Below are positions 1 to 9,072 of a DNA stretch of 53,951 nucleotides, one piece after another (position 1 is the stretch's first letter; every line of letters starts with the position of its first letter). A model generated the notes under the pieces. That model searched no databases. It saw only the letters and a program-made list of their open reading frames with translations, and had not been told where the DNA came from. The position numbers and the translations under genes were made by a program. This DNA is from Bacillota bacterium (GTDB lineage: Bacteria > Vulcanimicrobiota > SpSt-956 > JAKJGF01), in contig JAKJGF010000002.1 in the NCBI GenBank assembly GCA_022704525.1, forward strand, positions 1 through 53,951, read 5' to 3'.

Positions 1-360
1 TTAATTCCTTTATCAATCTTTTCGCTTTATTTCAACTTTTTTCCTCCAGGCTACAGTTAAAATTTTCACTATCTGAATTAATCTTCTATTATTTCCTGAA
101 CCTTTGTTTTGATAATATACGCTATTACTTATACCATATAAATTATGCAGATTTTAAAATTTTATATAATTTTACATAAAATTTCTTTCACTGTTGGAAG
201 CCTCCCTGCAAAGTAGAGTATTTCTAAAAAATTTTGTCTTAAAGTTTCTCTACATACTCGTAACAGGTAAATAGTTACTTAATATTTTTCGGACATTACT
301 TTTTGTACTTACTCTAAATATTAAAAATTGTTCCTTATTTCTAATGAAAAAAATTTATTC
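1..360. other. AT-rich intergenic stretch without a recognisable gene
   Basis: No convincing reading frame on either strand and no hairpin I can support. The stretch around 181-245 contains CTCCCTGCAAAGTAGAGTA. This weakly resembles part of repeat D, which follows directly, and may be a decayed copy. Nothing else is seen here. Confidence 0.5.
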
Positions 361-470
361 TCCTATATTTTTGCAGAATTTTGAAAAATTGTTGTCCTCT
401 AAGGACATCCATCGCAGAGGTCCTGCAAGGTAGAATAAGGCTTTGTTTAAAAAGTGCAAAAGTATAGTAT
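361..470 (+). repeat. Interspersed repeat family D, copy 1
   Basis: About 110 bp. It matches the reverse complement of 22275-22384 over its whole length. The best conserved blocks are TTTTGCAGAATTTTGAAA near the start and CTGCAAGGTAGAATAAG near the end, with a more variable centre. The ends are imperfectly inverted (ACTGTACTTTTGC-like against GTGCAACAGTATAGT-like), so a non-autonomous mobile repeat is likely. It contains no gene. Confidence 0.75.
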
Positions 471-625
471 TCTCTTAAATAAAAAGAATTCTTTATTAAA
501 AAATTAAATTCCTTCTATGAAAAGCTGATTTCAGTATTTTTAGCGAAATAAATTCTATCTTATTTTGACTTATTACTATATTGTTTCTAGGCCGATATGT
601 TCACAATGTCTTGTAAATAAATAAA

Positions 626-644
626 GGAAGAGCCTGGCTCTTCC
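626..644 (-). terminator. Terminator-like hairpin after the DUF7689-like gene
   Basis: GGAAGAGCC and GGCTCTTCC form a perfect inverted repeat. Read on the minus strand it is followed by a T-rich tract (TTTATTTATTT). It lies about 25 bp beyond the stop of the minus-strand gene ending at 671. Confidence 0.7.
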
Positions 645-670
645 TCTATAATTGATTATTTACTTACTAT

Positions 671-1681
671 TTAATTACACCACTTCATCAATGCATTATA
701 AGCTTTATTCTGTTCACTGTTAGCCAGTTCTTTTGATGAAAGTTTAAGTGCTCTCTCGGGACCACGACTTGATTTAGCAATAGCTTCTACTGCTTGGAGA
801 GAAAATATGTCTCCTCTGCTCATCTTCTCCATAAGAAGAGGAATAACACTTCCCCCCATTTTTACTATTTCCTTGAAGGATTCTGTTTTGCAGTAATCAG
901 CAGGATTAGCTGATATACAGACTTTCGGATCTTTCTGGAACTGCTGCCATGATGTATAAAGACCATCAAATTTTTTCTTAACTTCCGGGTCTACCCTGAG
1001 GGCTCTTTCTTGAACTACAAGTTTAATATCTTCTGATAATCCCTTTAATCTATTTGGCATAGCAGTCTCAGGTTCACCTGCCTTTGTATAGAAAGTATCA
1101 GGTTTTCCGTAGATCTCTCCTTCCAGTTCATCAAAACCATGCTGAATTCTTGCTTCCTGACCGCATTTACTTTCCCATCTGGGACCATGTCCCGGGCCTG
1201 AAATAGATCCATGAGTAATTCCCTGGTCATTACTCCATCTGGCCAGTTCACCTGTTTCGGCACGTTCAAATCCACGGGAAGCATAAAATTTATCAAAAGC
1301 CTTATCTTCGGAAAGGTTAGGATACATAAAAGGAGGCCAGACCCACTGGTCTGTTATACCTGCACTCCAGGCAATACAGTTATATCTAGCTGTAGCTTCA
1401 TCTGTAACTACAGCTTTATCTACATCAAGCTTTGGAAAATATGTCTTAAACCTTACTTTTTCATTTTCTGTCATAGGTCTTTCAAGTCTTATTACCTCAG
1501 AGGCCTTTAGATCTGTACTTACAGACAGGATTTTCTGCAATTCTTTCATTACATCTGCATCCAGTTTAGAAGGGGCCTCATTTTTTTGATATGAATCCAG
1601 TAAAGCTTTTTTTTCAGTTGACTTTTTCCCGGGAGGATAAGAATCTCCTATTAATTTATTTGTTATTTTGCCACTATCCAT
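671..1681 (-). CDS. DUF7689-like protein of unknown function
   Basis: 336 residues, soluble, with no signal peptide or membrane segment seen. The middle (about 95-215) has the layout I associate with DUF7689: a YNCIAWSAG motif, a Trp/Pro-rich patch (QWVWPP), then ITHGSISG and a region ending in LEGEIYG. In that family the NCIAW cysteine and a later T-H pair are the recurring residues, and both are present, which hints at a papain-like fold. The function is unknown. The N-terminal 90 residues and the C-terminal 110, which are helical and Lys/Glu-rich, are not recognised. It is a single gene with its own promoter-like sequence upstream and a hairpin terminator downstream. The family call rests on remembered motif spacing, not a search. 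Confidence 0.6.
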   Translation of the reverse strand: MDSGKITNKLIGDSYPPGKKSTEKKALLDSYQKNEAPSKLDADVMKELQKILSVSTDLKASEVIRLERPMTENEKVRFKTYFPKLDVDKAVVTDEATARYNCIAWSAGITDQWVWPPFMYPNLSEDKAFDKFYASRGFERAETGELARWSNDQGITHGSISGPGHGPRWESKCGQEARIQHGFDELEGEIYGKPDTFYTKAGEPETAMPNRLKGLSEDIKLVVQERALRVDPEVKKKFDGLYTSWQQFQKDPKVCISANPADYCKTESFKEIVKMGGSVIPLLMEKMSRGDIFSLQAVEAIAKSSRGPERALKLSSKELANSEQNKAYNALMKWCN

Positions 1682-1721
1682 AATTTAAACCTCTTTCTCA
1701 ATAAAAATTAAGTATATTATT

Positions 1722-1750
1722 ATATTAAAATAAGATTTTTATTATGTCAA
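1722..1750 (-). promoter_or_regulatory. Sigma-70-type promoter for the DUF7689-like gene
   Basis: On the minus strand, TTGACA (forward 1745-1750) and TAATAT (forward 1722-1727) are separated by 17 bp. They lie about 40 bp upstream of the start codon at 1681. Confidence 0.65.
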
Positions 1751-1800
1751 TCCTGTTAATGTTAACAATTCGTAAACAAAAATCCAATAAGATATTTTAT

Positions 1801-1930
1801 ATGCATAGGAATTTTCATTGTTATTAAATTATTAGCGTCAGTAAAACTAAATCTTTTATGTTTAAAGCTATCAGCAATCAGCATAAGGAAAAAGCTGAAA
1901 ACTGAGGGTTGAAAGCTAATAATAATTTAA
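1801..1930 (+). repeat. Interspersed repeat family A, copy 1 (without insert)
   Basis: Begins at CATAGGAATTTTCATTGTTA and continues through TTTAAAGCTATCAGCAATCAG to GAAAGCTAATAATAATTT. Family A recurs near 5584-5752 (opposite strand), 20416-20768, 38805-38930 and 48352-48690. The ends are imperfectly inverted (AAATTATTAGC against GCTAATAATAATTT). This copy gives the uninterrupted form against which the B insertions can be seen. Confidence 0.75.
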
Positions 1931-1976
1931 ATTTTTAGCTCAAAGTTTACATTTTGTTAACAATTTTCTCATTAAA

Positions 1977-2004
1977 TTGCTTGAGGAAAGTTTAAGAGTA
2001 TAAT
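1977..2004 (+). promoter_or_regulatory. Sigma-70-type promoter for the gene at 2088
   Basis: TTGCTT (1977-1982) and TATAAT (1999-2004) with a 16-bp spacer, about 80 bp upstream of the likely start codon. Confidence 0.6.
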
Positions 2005-2087
2005 ATAATTATCTGGGAGAGAGGTATAGTTACCTTTTATTATTGAGTCTAAGAAACTCCGTAAAAATTAAGGAGGAGGCTTATACT

Positions 2088-2864
2088 ATGAGGATTGGAC
2101 AGTTAGGAAATAATTATGATAAATCTGGGCCAAAGAAAAAAGATCCCTCTGAGAGATCTAATGAACCTGTAGATAATGTTGTTATTACAGGCAATTTAAA
2201 AACCTTTCTGGAATCGAATGCTTTAAAAGATCTCGCATCTCAAATAAAAAAGAACCATAAATTAACAATATCTGCAACTGAGAAAGAGGTTATAGTAAAA
2301 GATGAAGGGCCCGGTATAGGAGAGAAAATTAAAGAAGGAGGAGAAGCCCTCATAAGAACCTGTGGACAGGTAAGTAGAGTAGGACTGGAAGGAATAGCTG
2401 ATGCCATAAAACATGATACTTCATCTGCTTTTAAGTTAGCAGTCAGTGTGGCCAGGAAGCAGGAGTTTCTGGCTTCTCCTCCACGTCTAGCACCAACTGT
2501 TGATAGTGTCTTATATCCTGTTATTCGTTTTGCCGGTGCAGGAATAGATACTTATGAAATGGTTAGAACTTTCAAGGATAAAGAAGCTACCGGTATGGAT
2601 AAAGCAGCCAGGGTAGTACATCTTATCACTGACGCTGCAGGTATAGCGGGAATAGCACTGGGATGGGTCGGTATGGGAGGCACTGCTGCTACTGTGTTAA
2701 ACGCAATAGGATATTCCGGTGATTTTATGTCTTTAGGCTACCATCTGATTCGATATTTTGAGAAAAAAGGAGAAGTTATCCCAACAGGTAACACTACATC
2801 TGGGGAGGGCATAAAACCTTCTGGAGGCAGTAGTGAAACTACAGAAAATCCTCCACCAAAATAA
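2088..2864 (+). CDS. Hypothetical protein with a hydrophobic C-terminal segment
   Basis: 258 residues from the ATG at 2088, chosen because AAGGAGGAGG lies 8-17 bp upstream; a longer frame from a TTG at 2043 has no such site. I do not recognise the family. The N-terminal third is polar (Lys/Ser/Pro-rich). The stretch at about residues 170-225 is rich in Gly, Ala and Ile and could be one or two membrane-associated helices. The last 20 residues are Gly/Ser/Thr-rich and probably disordered. The segment KDEGPGIGEKI resembles the G1 box of HATPase proteins by eye, but the rest of that fold is absent, so I do not call it a kinase. It appears to be monocistronic. Confidence 0.6.
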   Translation: MRIGQLGNNYDKSGPKKKDPSERSNEPVDNVVITGNLKTFLESNALKDLASQIKKNHKLTISATEKEVIVKDEGPGIGEKIKEGGEALIRTCGQVSRVGLEGIADAIKHDTSSAFKLAVSVARKQEFLASPPRLAPTVDSVLYPVIRFAGAGIDTYEMVRTFKDKEATGMDKAARVVHLITDAAGIAGIALGWVGMGGTAATVLNAIGYSGDFMSLGYHLIRYFEKKGEVIPTGNTTSGEGIKPSGGSSETTENPPPK

Positions 2865-2910
2865 AACAATTAGCAATTTTTCTAATTAAATCAGGCAACA
2901 GGCAGGTATT

Positions 2911-3471
2911 TTAAAGAGAAAAATCCTCATAGTTGTCTGATTTAATTTTTTTAACAGACATAAGGTTTATAATTCTTTCCTGTTCTTCTCTTACGGCCTT
3001 TGTAGGTTTAAGCTCTAAGACCATATTATAACATTTAATTGCTTCTTCATATCTATTCAACAGATAAAGGGTATGGGCTTTCATATAATAGATTTCGGCA
3101 TTTTTCGGATTAATCTCTATAGCCTTATCAAAACATTTTATACTTTCTTCCTTATCTATAGACAATAGAAGTTCTCCCATCTCAAACCAGGTATTTTTAT
3201 CAGGATTTAATTCTTTTATTTTATTACAGGTTTCTATGACTTTTTCAATATTCTTATTTTTTTCATATTCTGTGGCGTTTTTCAGTAAAGCAATAATTTT
3301 ATATTTTTTCCAGAACAAAATACGGTTTACTATGGTAAGACCTGCAAGAGCAAAAATAAAAATACCTGAAATAATTAATTCATGGCTTACATTACAGTAA
3401 TATATTATAAAGAGACTGATGAAAAAAGAAATAACCAGTCTCACTTCAAACCTGATAATAAAATTAATCAT
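2911..3471 (-). CDS. Membrane-anchored TPR protein
   Basis: 186 residues. Two adjacent hydrophobic segments at about 4-26 and 30-52 are followed by three to four tetratricopeptide units (for example AIEINPKNAEIYYMKAHTLY, about residues 95-165). TPRs mediate protein contacts; the partner is unknown. The start overlaps the end of the preceding 658-residue TPR gene by 8 bp, so the two are almost certainly co-transcribed and translationally coupled. The likely job is a membrane platform working with that larger TPR/peptidase-like protein. No enzymatic motif is visible. Confidence 0.75.
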   Translation of the reverse strand: MINFIIRFEVRLVISFFISLFIIYYCNVSHELIISGIFIFALAGLTIVNRILFWKKYKIIALLKNATEYEKNKNIEKVIETCNKIKELNPDKNTWFEMGELLLSIDKEESIKCFDKAIEINPKNAEIYYMKAHTLYLLNRYEEAIKCYNMVLELKPTKAVREEQERIINLMSVKKIKSDNYEDFSL

Positions 3472-5440
3472 ATTTTTTTAGAATTCTAAAAAGCCCCATA
3501 AAATCTTTACCCAGGGCAAATTTCCAGAGTTTTATTATTCTCTGTTGTAAAGCTTTATCTTTCTCAAGTAAATCTTTTATATTTATTTCATTAAAGTTTT
3601 TCCATAGATTACACTGGTATTTAATTAAAGAATTAGTTGCTTCTCTGAGACTTCCGCAGGAGAGAAATCCACATCGATCCGCTGTTTCCTGGAGACCATT
3701 AAACATATTTTCTACAGCATTTACTTTCTGATGATCTCTGGTTACTTTCCTGGTCCATTGTAAAAAATAAGTTGAGAGAGTAGCTTTTTTAATTATTTCT
3801 GTAAGTTTTCCCAGGGGTATTTTTGTAAATGAGCTTTTCCTTAGATTTTTGGGTAATGGTAAAGGCACGTTACTGACTATTGTATCAATAATAAATTCTG
3901 AGAGGAAAGCAGGTAGATCCCTGGAAAGCTGTCTGTATATTATATTATTTCTTTTTATATGTGTTAATTCCTGACCCAGTATGAAATATCTTTCTTTTTC
4001 TGAGGTATAATCTTTAATTTGAGAATTTATAATCATAAAAGCTGATTTTTCATTTTCACTCAATATAATATTAAAGTTAACTTTTCCATTATATATATAT
4101 ATATCAGGTCTTTTCATCTTCAAAATTTTAGAACAATCCTCTATTACCTGATAAAATTCTCTATTCATAGGATTCAGGTGTTCCGGTATAACCTCACCTG
4201 AATTTAATAATATCTCTTTGTCTATTTCATAAGTATAAAACTGTTCAAGTATAGGTTTTATCCAGTTAAACAATCTTAAAAATTCTTTTTCTTTCTGGAC
4301 TACAATTAATTCATCAAAGATTCTATCAGAATTAATAATAATTTGTAAATTATTTATAGGAGAATATAGGTTTTTTAATTCATTTAATCCTTCCAGATAT
4401 TCTTTTTGCTCTTTTAAAACCAGAGCTATCTCTATAGCAAAAAATGCCTGGAGTAAAAGATTATGTTTTTTGAAAACCTTTGCCATAAAATAATAAGAAC
4501 TGGCATCAAGAGGATTTCTATCTATTAATTCATTAAATTTTTCAATAGCAGTATCATAATGTTGAGTGGCATAATGAAGATAAAGTAATTTATCCTGTAA
4601 ATCCTTATTATGTTTATCTATTTTTAATAGGGCTTCATACTTTTCTATTGCTTTATTTGTCTCGTCAAGATGATAAATATAAATAAAACCCAGTCTGTTT
4701 AATATATCTAATTTTTCTTTTTTAGTCAGATAGTAATTATTTAATAGCCTTTCCATATTATCTGTCAGTTTTTCCCAGTCTTTCTGTTCTTCATAGATTA
4801 CTATAAGCCTTTCTAACATATCTTTCGGATATTTATGTCCTGTTTTATCATATATTTCAGAAAGTTCCAGACATAAGGATTTATCATCAGGTTCAAGTTT
4901 AAAGAGTTTTTCCATTACTTTTTGACGTTTTTCAATACAGGCATGAGTTTGGTTATAAAGTTTTAAAAGAATATAAAGTACATCCTTATCCCTGGGATTT
5001 AAAGATAAAAGTTTTTCAAATACACTTATAGCTTCAGTATATTCTTTTTTATTTTCATGAATACTTCCTATTATTAAAAGAAGAAGTTTTTTTTGTTTTG
5101 TGCTTTTAGCTTTTTTTTGAAGCTCTTTCAGAAAATCCAGGGGAGGTGAGAACCCTTTTTTAAATAATTTTTTTATTTCATTTAAAGGTTCAGTGTAATC
5201 TGGATGAAGTAATAAAATTGATTTATACATTTCAAAAGATTCAATATTTTTATCTAATTTTGCGTATAATATACCCAGATTTAAATAAATTTTTTTGTCA
5301 CCAGGTTTTTTATTTAATAATTCTATATATTTATCTATGGCTTTTATATATTTTTGTTCTTCTTCGAGTCTTTGAGCCTCTTTTTTATCTGTATTCTCTG
5401 AAGTAAAAAATTTTGTAAATATCCGGGGCAATAGAACCAT
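3464..5440 (-). CDS. TPR protein with degenerate M48-type peptidase domain
   Basis: 658 residues. About ten TPR-like units cover residues 25-340. The C-terminal half resembles the M48 metallopeptidase domain found in bacterial TPR-peptidase proteins. The zinc motif region reads FILGQELTHIKRN (487-499), where active members have HExxH, so the first histidine is replaced by Gln490. QETADRCGFLSCG (584-596) matches the downstream Glu-ligand region (ExxADRxGLL-like). One ligand is therefore lost and the protein is probably a pseudo-peptidase, using the fold for binding. No signal peptide. RBS-like GAGGT lies upstream of the ATG. First gene of a two-gene operon with the membrane TPR protein at 2911-3471. 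Confidence 0.75.
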   Translation of the reverse strand: MVLLPRIFTKFFTSENTDKKEAQRLEEEQKYIKAIDKYIELLNKKPGDKKIYLNLGILYAKLDKNIESFEMYKSILLLHPDYTEPLNEIKKLFKKGFSPPLDFLKELQKKAKSTKQKKLLLLIIGSIHENKKEYTEAISVFEKLLSLNPRDKDVLYILLKLYNQTHACIEKRQKVMEKLFKLEPDDKSLCLELSEIYDKTGHKYPKDMLERLIVIYEEQKDWEKLTDNMERLLNNYYLTKKEKLDILNRLGFIYIYHLDETNKAIEKYEALLKIDKHNKDLQDKLLYLHYATQHYDTAIEKFNELIDRNPLDASSYYFMAKVFKKHNLLLQAFFAIEIALVLKEQKEYLEGLNELKNLYSPINNLQIIINSDRIFDELIVVQKEKEFLRLFNWIKPILEQFYTYEIDKEILLNSGEVIPEHLNPMNREFYQVIEDCSKILKMKRPDIYIYNGKVNFNIILSENEKSAFMIINSQIKDYTSEKERYFILGQELTHIKRNNIIYRQLSRDLPAFLSEFIIDTIVSNVPLPLPKNLRKSSFTKIPLGKLTEIIKKATLSTYFLQWTRKVTRDHQKVNAVENMFNGLQETADRCGFLSCGSLREATNSLIKYQCNLWKNFNEINIKDLLEKDKALQQRIIKLWKFALGKDFMGLFRILKKYD

Positions 5441-5583
5441 AATAATTGACCTCTATTCGTGAGATATTAAAGATTTTAAATTATTTCTTTGTCCTTTCAA
5501 GATTATTATTCTAAAATTTTTCAAAATCTCCTATTAAACTATAAAAAGGAATCAAAGAATAAAGGTTAAATTATTATATAGTC

Positions 5584-5752
5584 GAGAACTGAGGGTTTAG
5601 AGTTTAAAGTTAAAAATTAATCTTAAATCAGAAACGTTAAACTATTCTTAGCAATCAGCTTAAGGAAAGCTGTTTGCTGATAGCTTTAAACATAAAAGGT
5701 TTATTTTATTGAAGCTAACAATTTAACAATAATGAAAATTCCTATGCATATA
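5584..5752 (-). repeat. Interspersed repeat family A, copy 2
   Basis: The reverse complement of 5644-5752 reads ATAGGAATTTTCATTATTGT, then CTTTTATGTTTAAAGCTATC and AGCAAACAG, matching copy 1 at 1801-1930. The part 5584-5643 is less well conserved (it contains AACTGAGGGTTTAGAG) and is included tentatively. It fills most of the 362-bp gap between the divergent genes at 5440 and 5803. Confidence 0.7.
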
Positions 5753-5802
5753 AATTATAAGTAATTTAGCCGAAGAATGTTATATTTAAAGTAAGTGAGT
5801 AT

Positions 5803-6735
5803 ATGGACAAATATTTTAAGCGTTTAGAAGAAATATATGAGGATTTTGATAGGGAATATTTTAGAAAAGATATAGACAATACTTGCAAAGCATGTGAGTT
5901 GTGTTGTACTTCTACATTCAGATATCCCGATTTGTCAGCCCTTGAATATGATTATCTGAAAAAATACGTAAAGGAAAACAATATTTCACCTTCTGTAGAT
6001 AATTTTAAAAATTTTTTTCAGTATAAAGACAGCCCTTATTGTCCTTATTGGAGTAAAGAAAAAGGTTGCAGAGTTTACCTGGCACGACCTATGTTTTGCA
6101 GAATGTTCGGGCTTTTTCGTTTTGAAGGTGATAGTGAACTTCCAAAATCCTGTGTCTTTTATGGTAAAAGAATAGATGTTACTGACGAAAGCAGATATAA
6201 GATTATAAAAAATCTTCCTGAATATATGGATCTTATTTACAAATATGGTCTTTTGAAAGCCGAAAATAAAGAAGAAAAACTGGAAATTTTAATTAAAATG
6301 GGAAAAGATTATATAACTCAGTCCAGATTAGAAGAAGCTCTGTCAATTTTATCAGAAGTAGAGAAGATAGATCCTCATAATGTAAGTGTCCTTTTTGATC
6401 TTGCCTTTATATATAGAGAAATGAATAAACCAGAAAAATCAAAGGAAAAATTAGAAAGAAGTATATATCTGGGAGGGGAAGAAAAGTATCCTTATATACA
6501 TCAACATTATGGTTTTGTCTGTTTGACTATGAACTGTCTTGAAGAAGCACATAAAGCATTTATGAAAGCTATAGAACTTGAACCTGATTCTATGTTGCCA
6601 TATTTAGGTATGGCTCTATTCTTCTCTGTGAGAGAAGAAAATGTAAAAGCACTGGAGTATTGTCGTAAAGCCCTGGAAATAAATCCACAGGACCCTGTGG
6701 CATTAAATCTTGCACAGAGTATTCTTAAATTATGA
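5803..6735 (+). CDS. YkgJ-family Cys-cluster protein fused to TPR repeats
   Basis: 310 residues. The N-terminal half carries the YkgJ/Fe-S or zinc-cluster signature: CKACELCC (about 28-35), then CPYWSKEKGCRVYLARPMFC, including the family's Y..RP..CR core. The C-terminal half (about 155-310) holds four TPR units (for example KAIELEPDSMLPYLGMALFF). YkgJ-domain proteins bind a metal or Fe-S cluster, but their reactions are mostly undefined. The TPR tail suggests a protein-bound scaffold or a maturation factor. No signal peptide, so cytoplasmic. It is transcribed toward the NtrC gene and stands alone. Confidence 0.8.
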   Translation: MDKYFKRLEEIYEDFDREYFRKDIDNTCKACELCCTSTFRYPDLSALEYDYLKKYVKENNISPSVDNFKNFFQYKDSPYCPYWSKEKGCRVYLARPMFCRMFGLFRFEGDSELPKSCVFYGKRIDVTDESRYKIIKNLPEYMDLIYKYGLLKAENKEEKLEILIKMGKDYITQSRLEEALSILSEVEKIDPHNVSVLFDLAFIYREMNKPEKSKEKLERSIYLGGEEKYPYIHQHYGFVCLTMNCLEEAHKAFMKAIELEPDSMLPYLGMALFFSVREENVKALEYCRKALEINPQDPVALNLAQSILKL

Positions 6736-6785
6736 GTTTAGAGTTTTATTTGCTGCTATTACTTTTCTCCTGATCTATTTGTTTT

Positions 6786-8156
6786 TTATTTCTCAAGGCC
6801 ATAACGTTTGATCTTTGCAATAAGATTTACTCTGGATATACCGAGTATTTTTGATGCTTTTGTCCGATTACCTTCACAGTATTCAAGAACTTTCATTATA
6901 TGATCTTTTTCTACTTCCTGTAAGGTTTTATTTTTCATATTACTACCCGGAAATATAACACAATTATTTGTATTATCAAGAAAATACTGAGGTAATGATT
7001 TTTTCCTGAGTTCCCCGGAACTTTCAACAATTGTAGCACTGTTTATAATATTCATAAGTTCCCTTACATTACCCGGGTAATCATAATTATTCAAAAGTTT
7101 TAAAACCGTATCAGAAATGGTTCTAATATTTTTATTATTCAGTTTATTGAATTGTTTAAGAAAATGATATGCCAGTAGTGGAATATCTCCTGCTCTTTCC
7201 ATTAAGGGTGGTAAATAAACAGAATTCATATTTAAACGATAGAAGAGATCTTTTCTGAAATTTCCCTTTTTAATTTCTTCCTGTAAATCCTTATTAGTAG
7301 CAGCAACAATCCTTACATCTACTTTCATATTCTGTGTGGAACCAAGACGAAAAAATTCTCCCTCCTGTAATACTCTAAGTAATTTTACCTGTATGGGTAA
7401 AGATAGCTCCCCTATTTCATCCAAAAATAAAGTTCCCCTGTTAGCTTCCTCTATAAATCCTTTTTTATTTGAAGCAGCACCTGAAAAAGCCCCTTTAATA
7501 TGGCCAAAAAATTCAGATGTAAAGAGTTCATTGGCAAAAATACCTGCATTGACAGCAATAAAATTTTCATTTTTTCTTTTACTTATCTGATGAATTGCTT
7601 TTGCTATTAATTCTTTTCCTGTACCACTTTCACCCCAGATTAAAATACTACTGTCAGTAAGGGCTATCTTTTCAACTATCTGAAAGATCCTGATCATATT
7701 TTTACTCTGTGTAATTATATCTGAAAAAACTTCTTTAAATTCAAGTTCATCAAGAGAAGATTCTTTGAAACTAATTTCACAGTGTTTTAGTTCTTTTTTT
7801 TCTATAGCTTTTTTTATTACAGTAAGAAGATCTTCTCTATCTAAAGGTTTTCTTAAATAATCAAAGGCCCCCATTTTCATAGAAGATACAGCAGTTTCAA
7901 CATCTCCTGCTCCTGTAAAAACAATAGTTTCTACATTAATATGATTTTCCTTTATATATTTTAATATATAAAGGCCGGTAACACAGGGCATAACCATATC
8001 TAAAAGTATAATATCATAAGTGTTAGAATGGATTTTTTTACATGCCTGTTCGCTGTCACTCAGAAGACTTACATCATATTCCTCTGTCTGAAGAAGGATT
8101 ACATTTAAATAATTTAAAAGTGATTGATCATCATCAATGATAAGTATTTTTTTCAT
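6786..8156 (-). CDS. NtrC-family sigma-54 response regulator (GAFSGA variant)
   Basis: 456 residues: receiver domain 1-120 with phospho-acceptor Asp53, AAA+ domain about 150-380, and a Fis-type helix-turn-helix at the C-terminus (EGNRTKASKILGISRVNLI). Walker A is GESGTGKE (175-182) and Walker B GTLFLDEIGE (241-250). The sigma-54-contacting loop is GAFSGA (222-227) instead of GAFTGA, a conservative change. It activates RNA polymerase-sigma-54 when phosphorylated. The start lies 1 bp after the stop of the kinase gene at 8158-9015, its evident partner. The kinase/regulator pair follows the electron-transfer operon beyond a terminator. Confidence 0.93.
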   Translation of the reverse strand: MKKILIIDDDQSLLNYLNVILLQTEEYDVSLLSDSEQACKKIHSNTYDIILLDMVMPCVTGLYILKYIKENHINVETIVFTGAGDVETAVSSMKMGAFDYLRKPLDREDLLTVIKKAIEKKELKHCEISFKESSLDELEFKEVFSDIITQSKNMIRIFQIVEKIALTDSSILIWGESGTGKELIAKAIHQISKRKNENFIAVNAGIFANELFTSEFFGHIKGAFSGAASNKKGFIEEANRGTLFLDEIGELSLPIQVKLLRVLQEGEFFRLGSTQNMKVDVRIVAATNKDLQEEIKKGNFRKDLFYRLNMNSVYLPPLMERAGDIPLLAYHFLKQFNKLNNKNIRTISDTVLKLLNNYDYPGNVRELMNIINSATIVESSGELRKKSLPQYFLDNTNNCVIFPGSNMKNKTLQEVEKDHIMKVLEYCEGNRTKASKILGISRVNLIAKIKRYGLEK

Positions 8157-8157
8157 A

Positions 8158-9015
8158 TTACTCCTGAAGGGGCAAAACTATAGTAAAGGTTGTTCCCTTA
8201 TATAACTGGCTTGTTACATGTATCTTTCCATTATGTTCTTTTATAATTTCACAGGCTATTGAAAGACCAAGACCTGTACCTCCCTGATTTTTCCTGGTAG
8301 TAAAAAATGGTTTAAAAATTTGTTTTATAGTACCTTCATCCATACCATGTCCATCATCTGTTATCTTTATAAGGATCTTTTTTGTATCCTCTCTAAAGAC
8401 ACTGGAAATAGTAATGGTTCCTTTTTCTTTTTTTATAGACTGAGAAGCATTTATGAGCATGTTTATAATTACCTGTTCCAGTTTTTGGATATTTCCTTTA
8501 AAGTCAGGAATATTTAAGGCTAAATCAAACTTCACTTTAACACTTTTTGTTAATTGACTTTTCACAATTCTTACACAGTTTTCTATTACGTCATTTATAT
8601 TTACATCATCATTTAAATATCCTTCATCATATCGTGTAAATTGCCTTAAATCATCTACAATGGTTTTTATCCTGTTAGCCCCTCTCAGAATATCCTCTAT
8701 TAAAAGTACAATATTTTCCCTGAAAACTTCATATTTTAATCTGGCAATCTTTAAATTCGGATGTCCTTCATAATATTCATCAAGAATAGGAATAATATCT
8801 TTAATAGCTTCCTGAAGGATTAAGATATTTCCCTGAATAAATGTATTGGGATTATTTATCTCATGGGCAACACCTGAAACCAGTTGCCCTAAAGAAGCAA
8901 GCTTATCTAACTGAAACAGCTGAAGTTCTAAGTCCTCTTCTTTTGTTATAACCTCTGAGAATTCAAGAAGGCCCGGGCGCAAGTTTTTGATAACTTTTTT
9001 TTTAAATTCCTCCAT
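8158..9015 (-). CDS. Cytoplasmic histidine kinase, partner of the adjacent NtrC
   Basis: 285 residues with no membrane segment and no sensor domain beyond the first 35 residues. The H-box GVAHEINNPNT places the phospho-accepting histidine at residue 51. It is followed by a long dimerisation helix pair and an HATPase domain with N, G1 (DDGHGMDE), F (KPFFTTR) and G2 (GGTGLGLSI) motifs. With so little sensory sequence, the input probably comes from a partner protein or from the soluble redox complex encoded just upstream; that is inference. RBS-like GGAGTTAAGAGGGG precedes the ATG. It shares a transcript with the NtrC gene. Confidence 0.92.
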   Translation of the reverse strand: MEEFKKKVIKNLRPGLLEFSEVITKEEDLELQLFQLDKLASLGQLVSGVAHEINNPNTFIQGNILILQEAIKDIIPILDEYYEGHPNLKIARLKYEVFRENIVLLIEDILRGANRIKTIVDDLRQFTRYDEGYLNDDVNINDVIENCVRIVKSQLTKSVKVKFDLALNIPDFKGNIQKLEQVIINMLINASQSIKKEKGTITISSVFREDTKKILIKITDDGHGMDEGTIKQIFKPFFTTRKNQGGTGLGLSIACEIIKEHNGKIHVTSQLYKGTTFTIVLPLQE

Positions 9016-9042
9016 TTCCCCTCTTAACTCCTGTAAATAAAA

Positions 9043-9065
9043 TTGAACAGGGTTTCCCTGTTCAA
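9043..9065 (-). terminator. Terminator between the redox operon and the kinase/NtrC operon
   Basis: TTGAACAGGG and CCCTGTTCAA form a perfect 10-bp stem with a 3-nt loop, followed on the minus strand by TTTTATTT. It ends the transcript of the gene at 9073-12831. Confidence 0.85.
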
Positions 9066-9072
9066 AGATAAT

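Noticed and set aside
2088..2864. Histidine-kinase-like ATPase because of DEGPGIGEKI
   Set aside because: Only the G1-like motif is present; no N, F or G2 boxes and no H-box.
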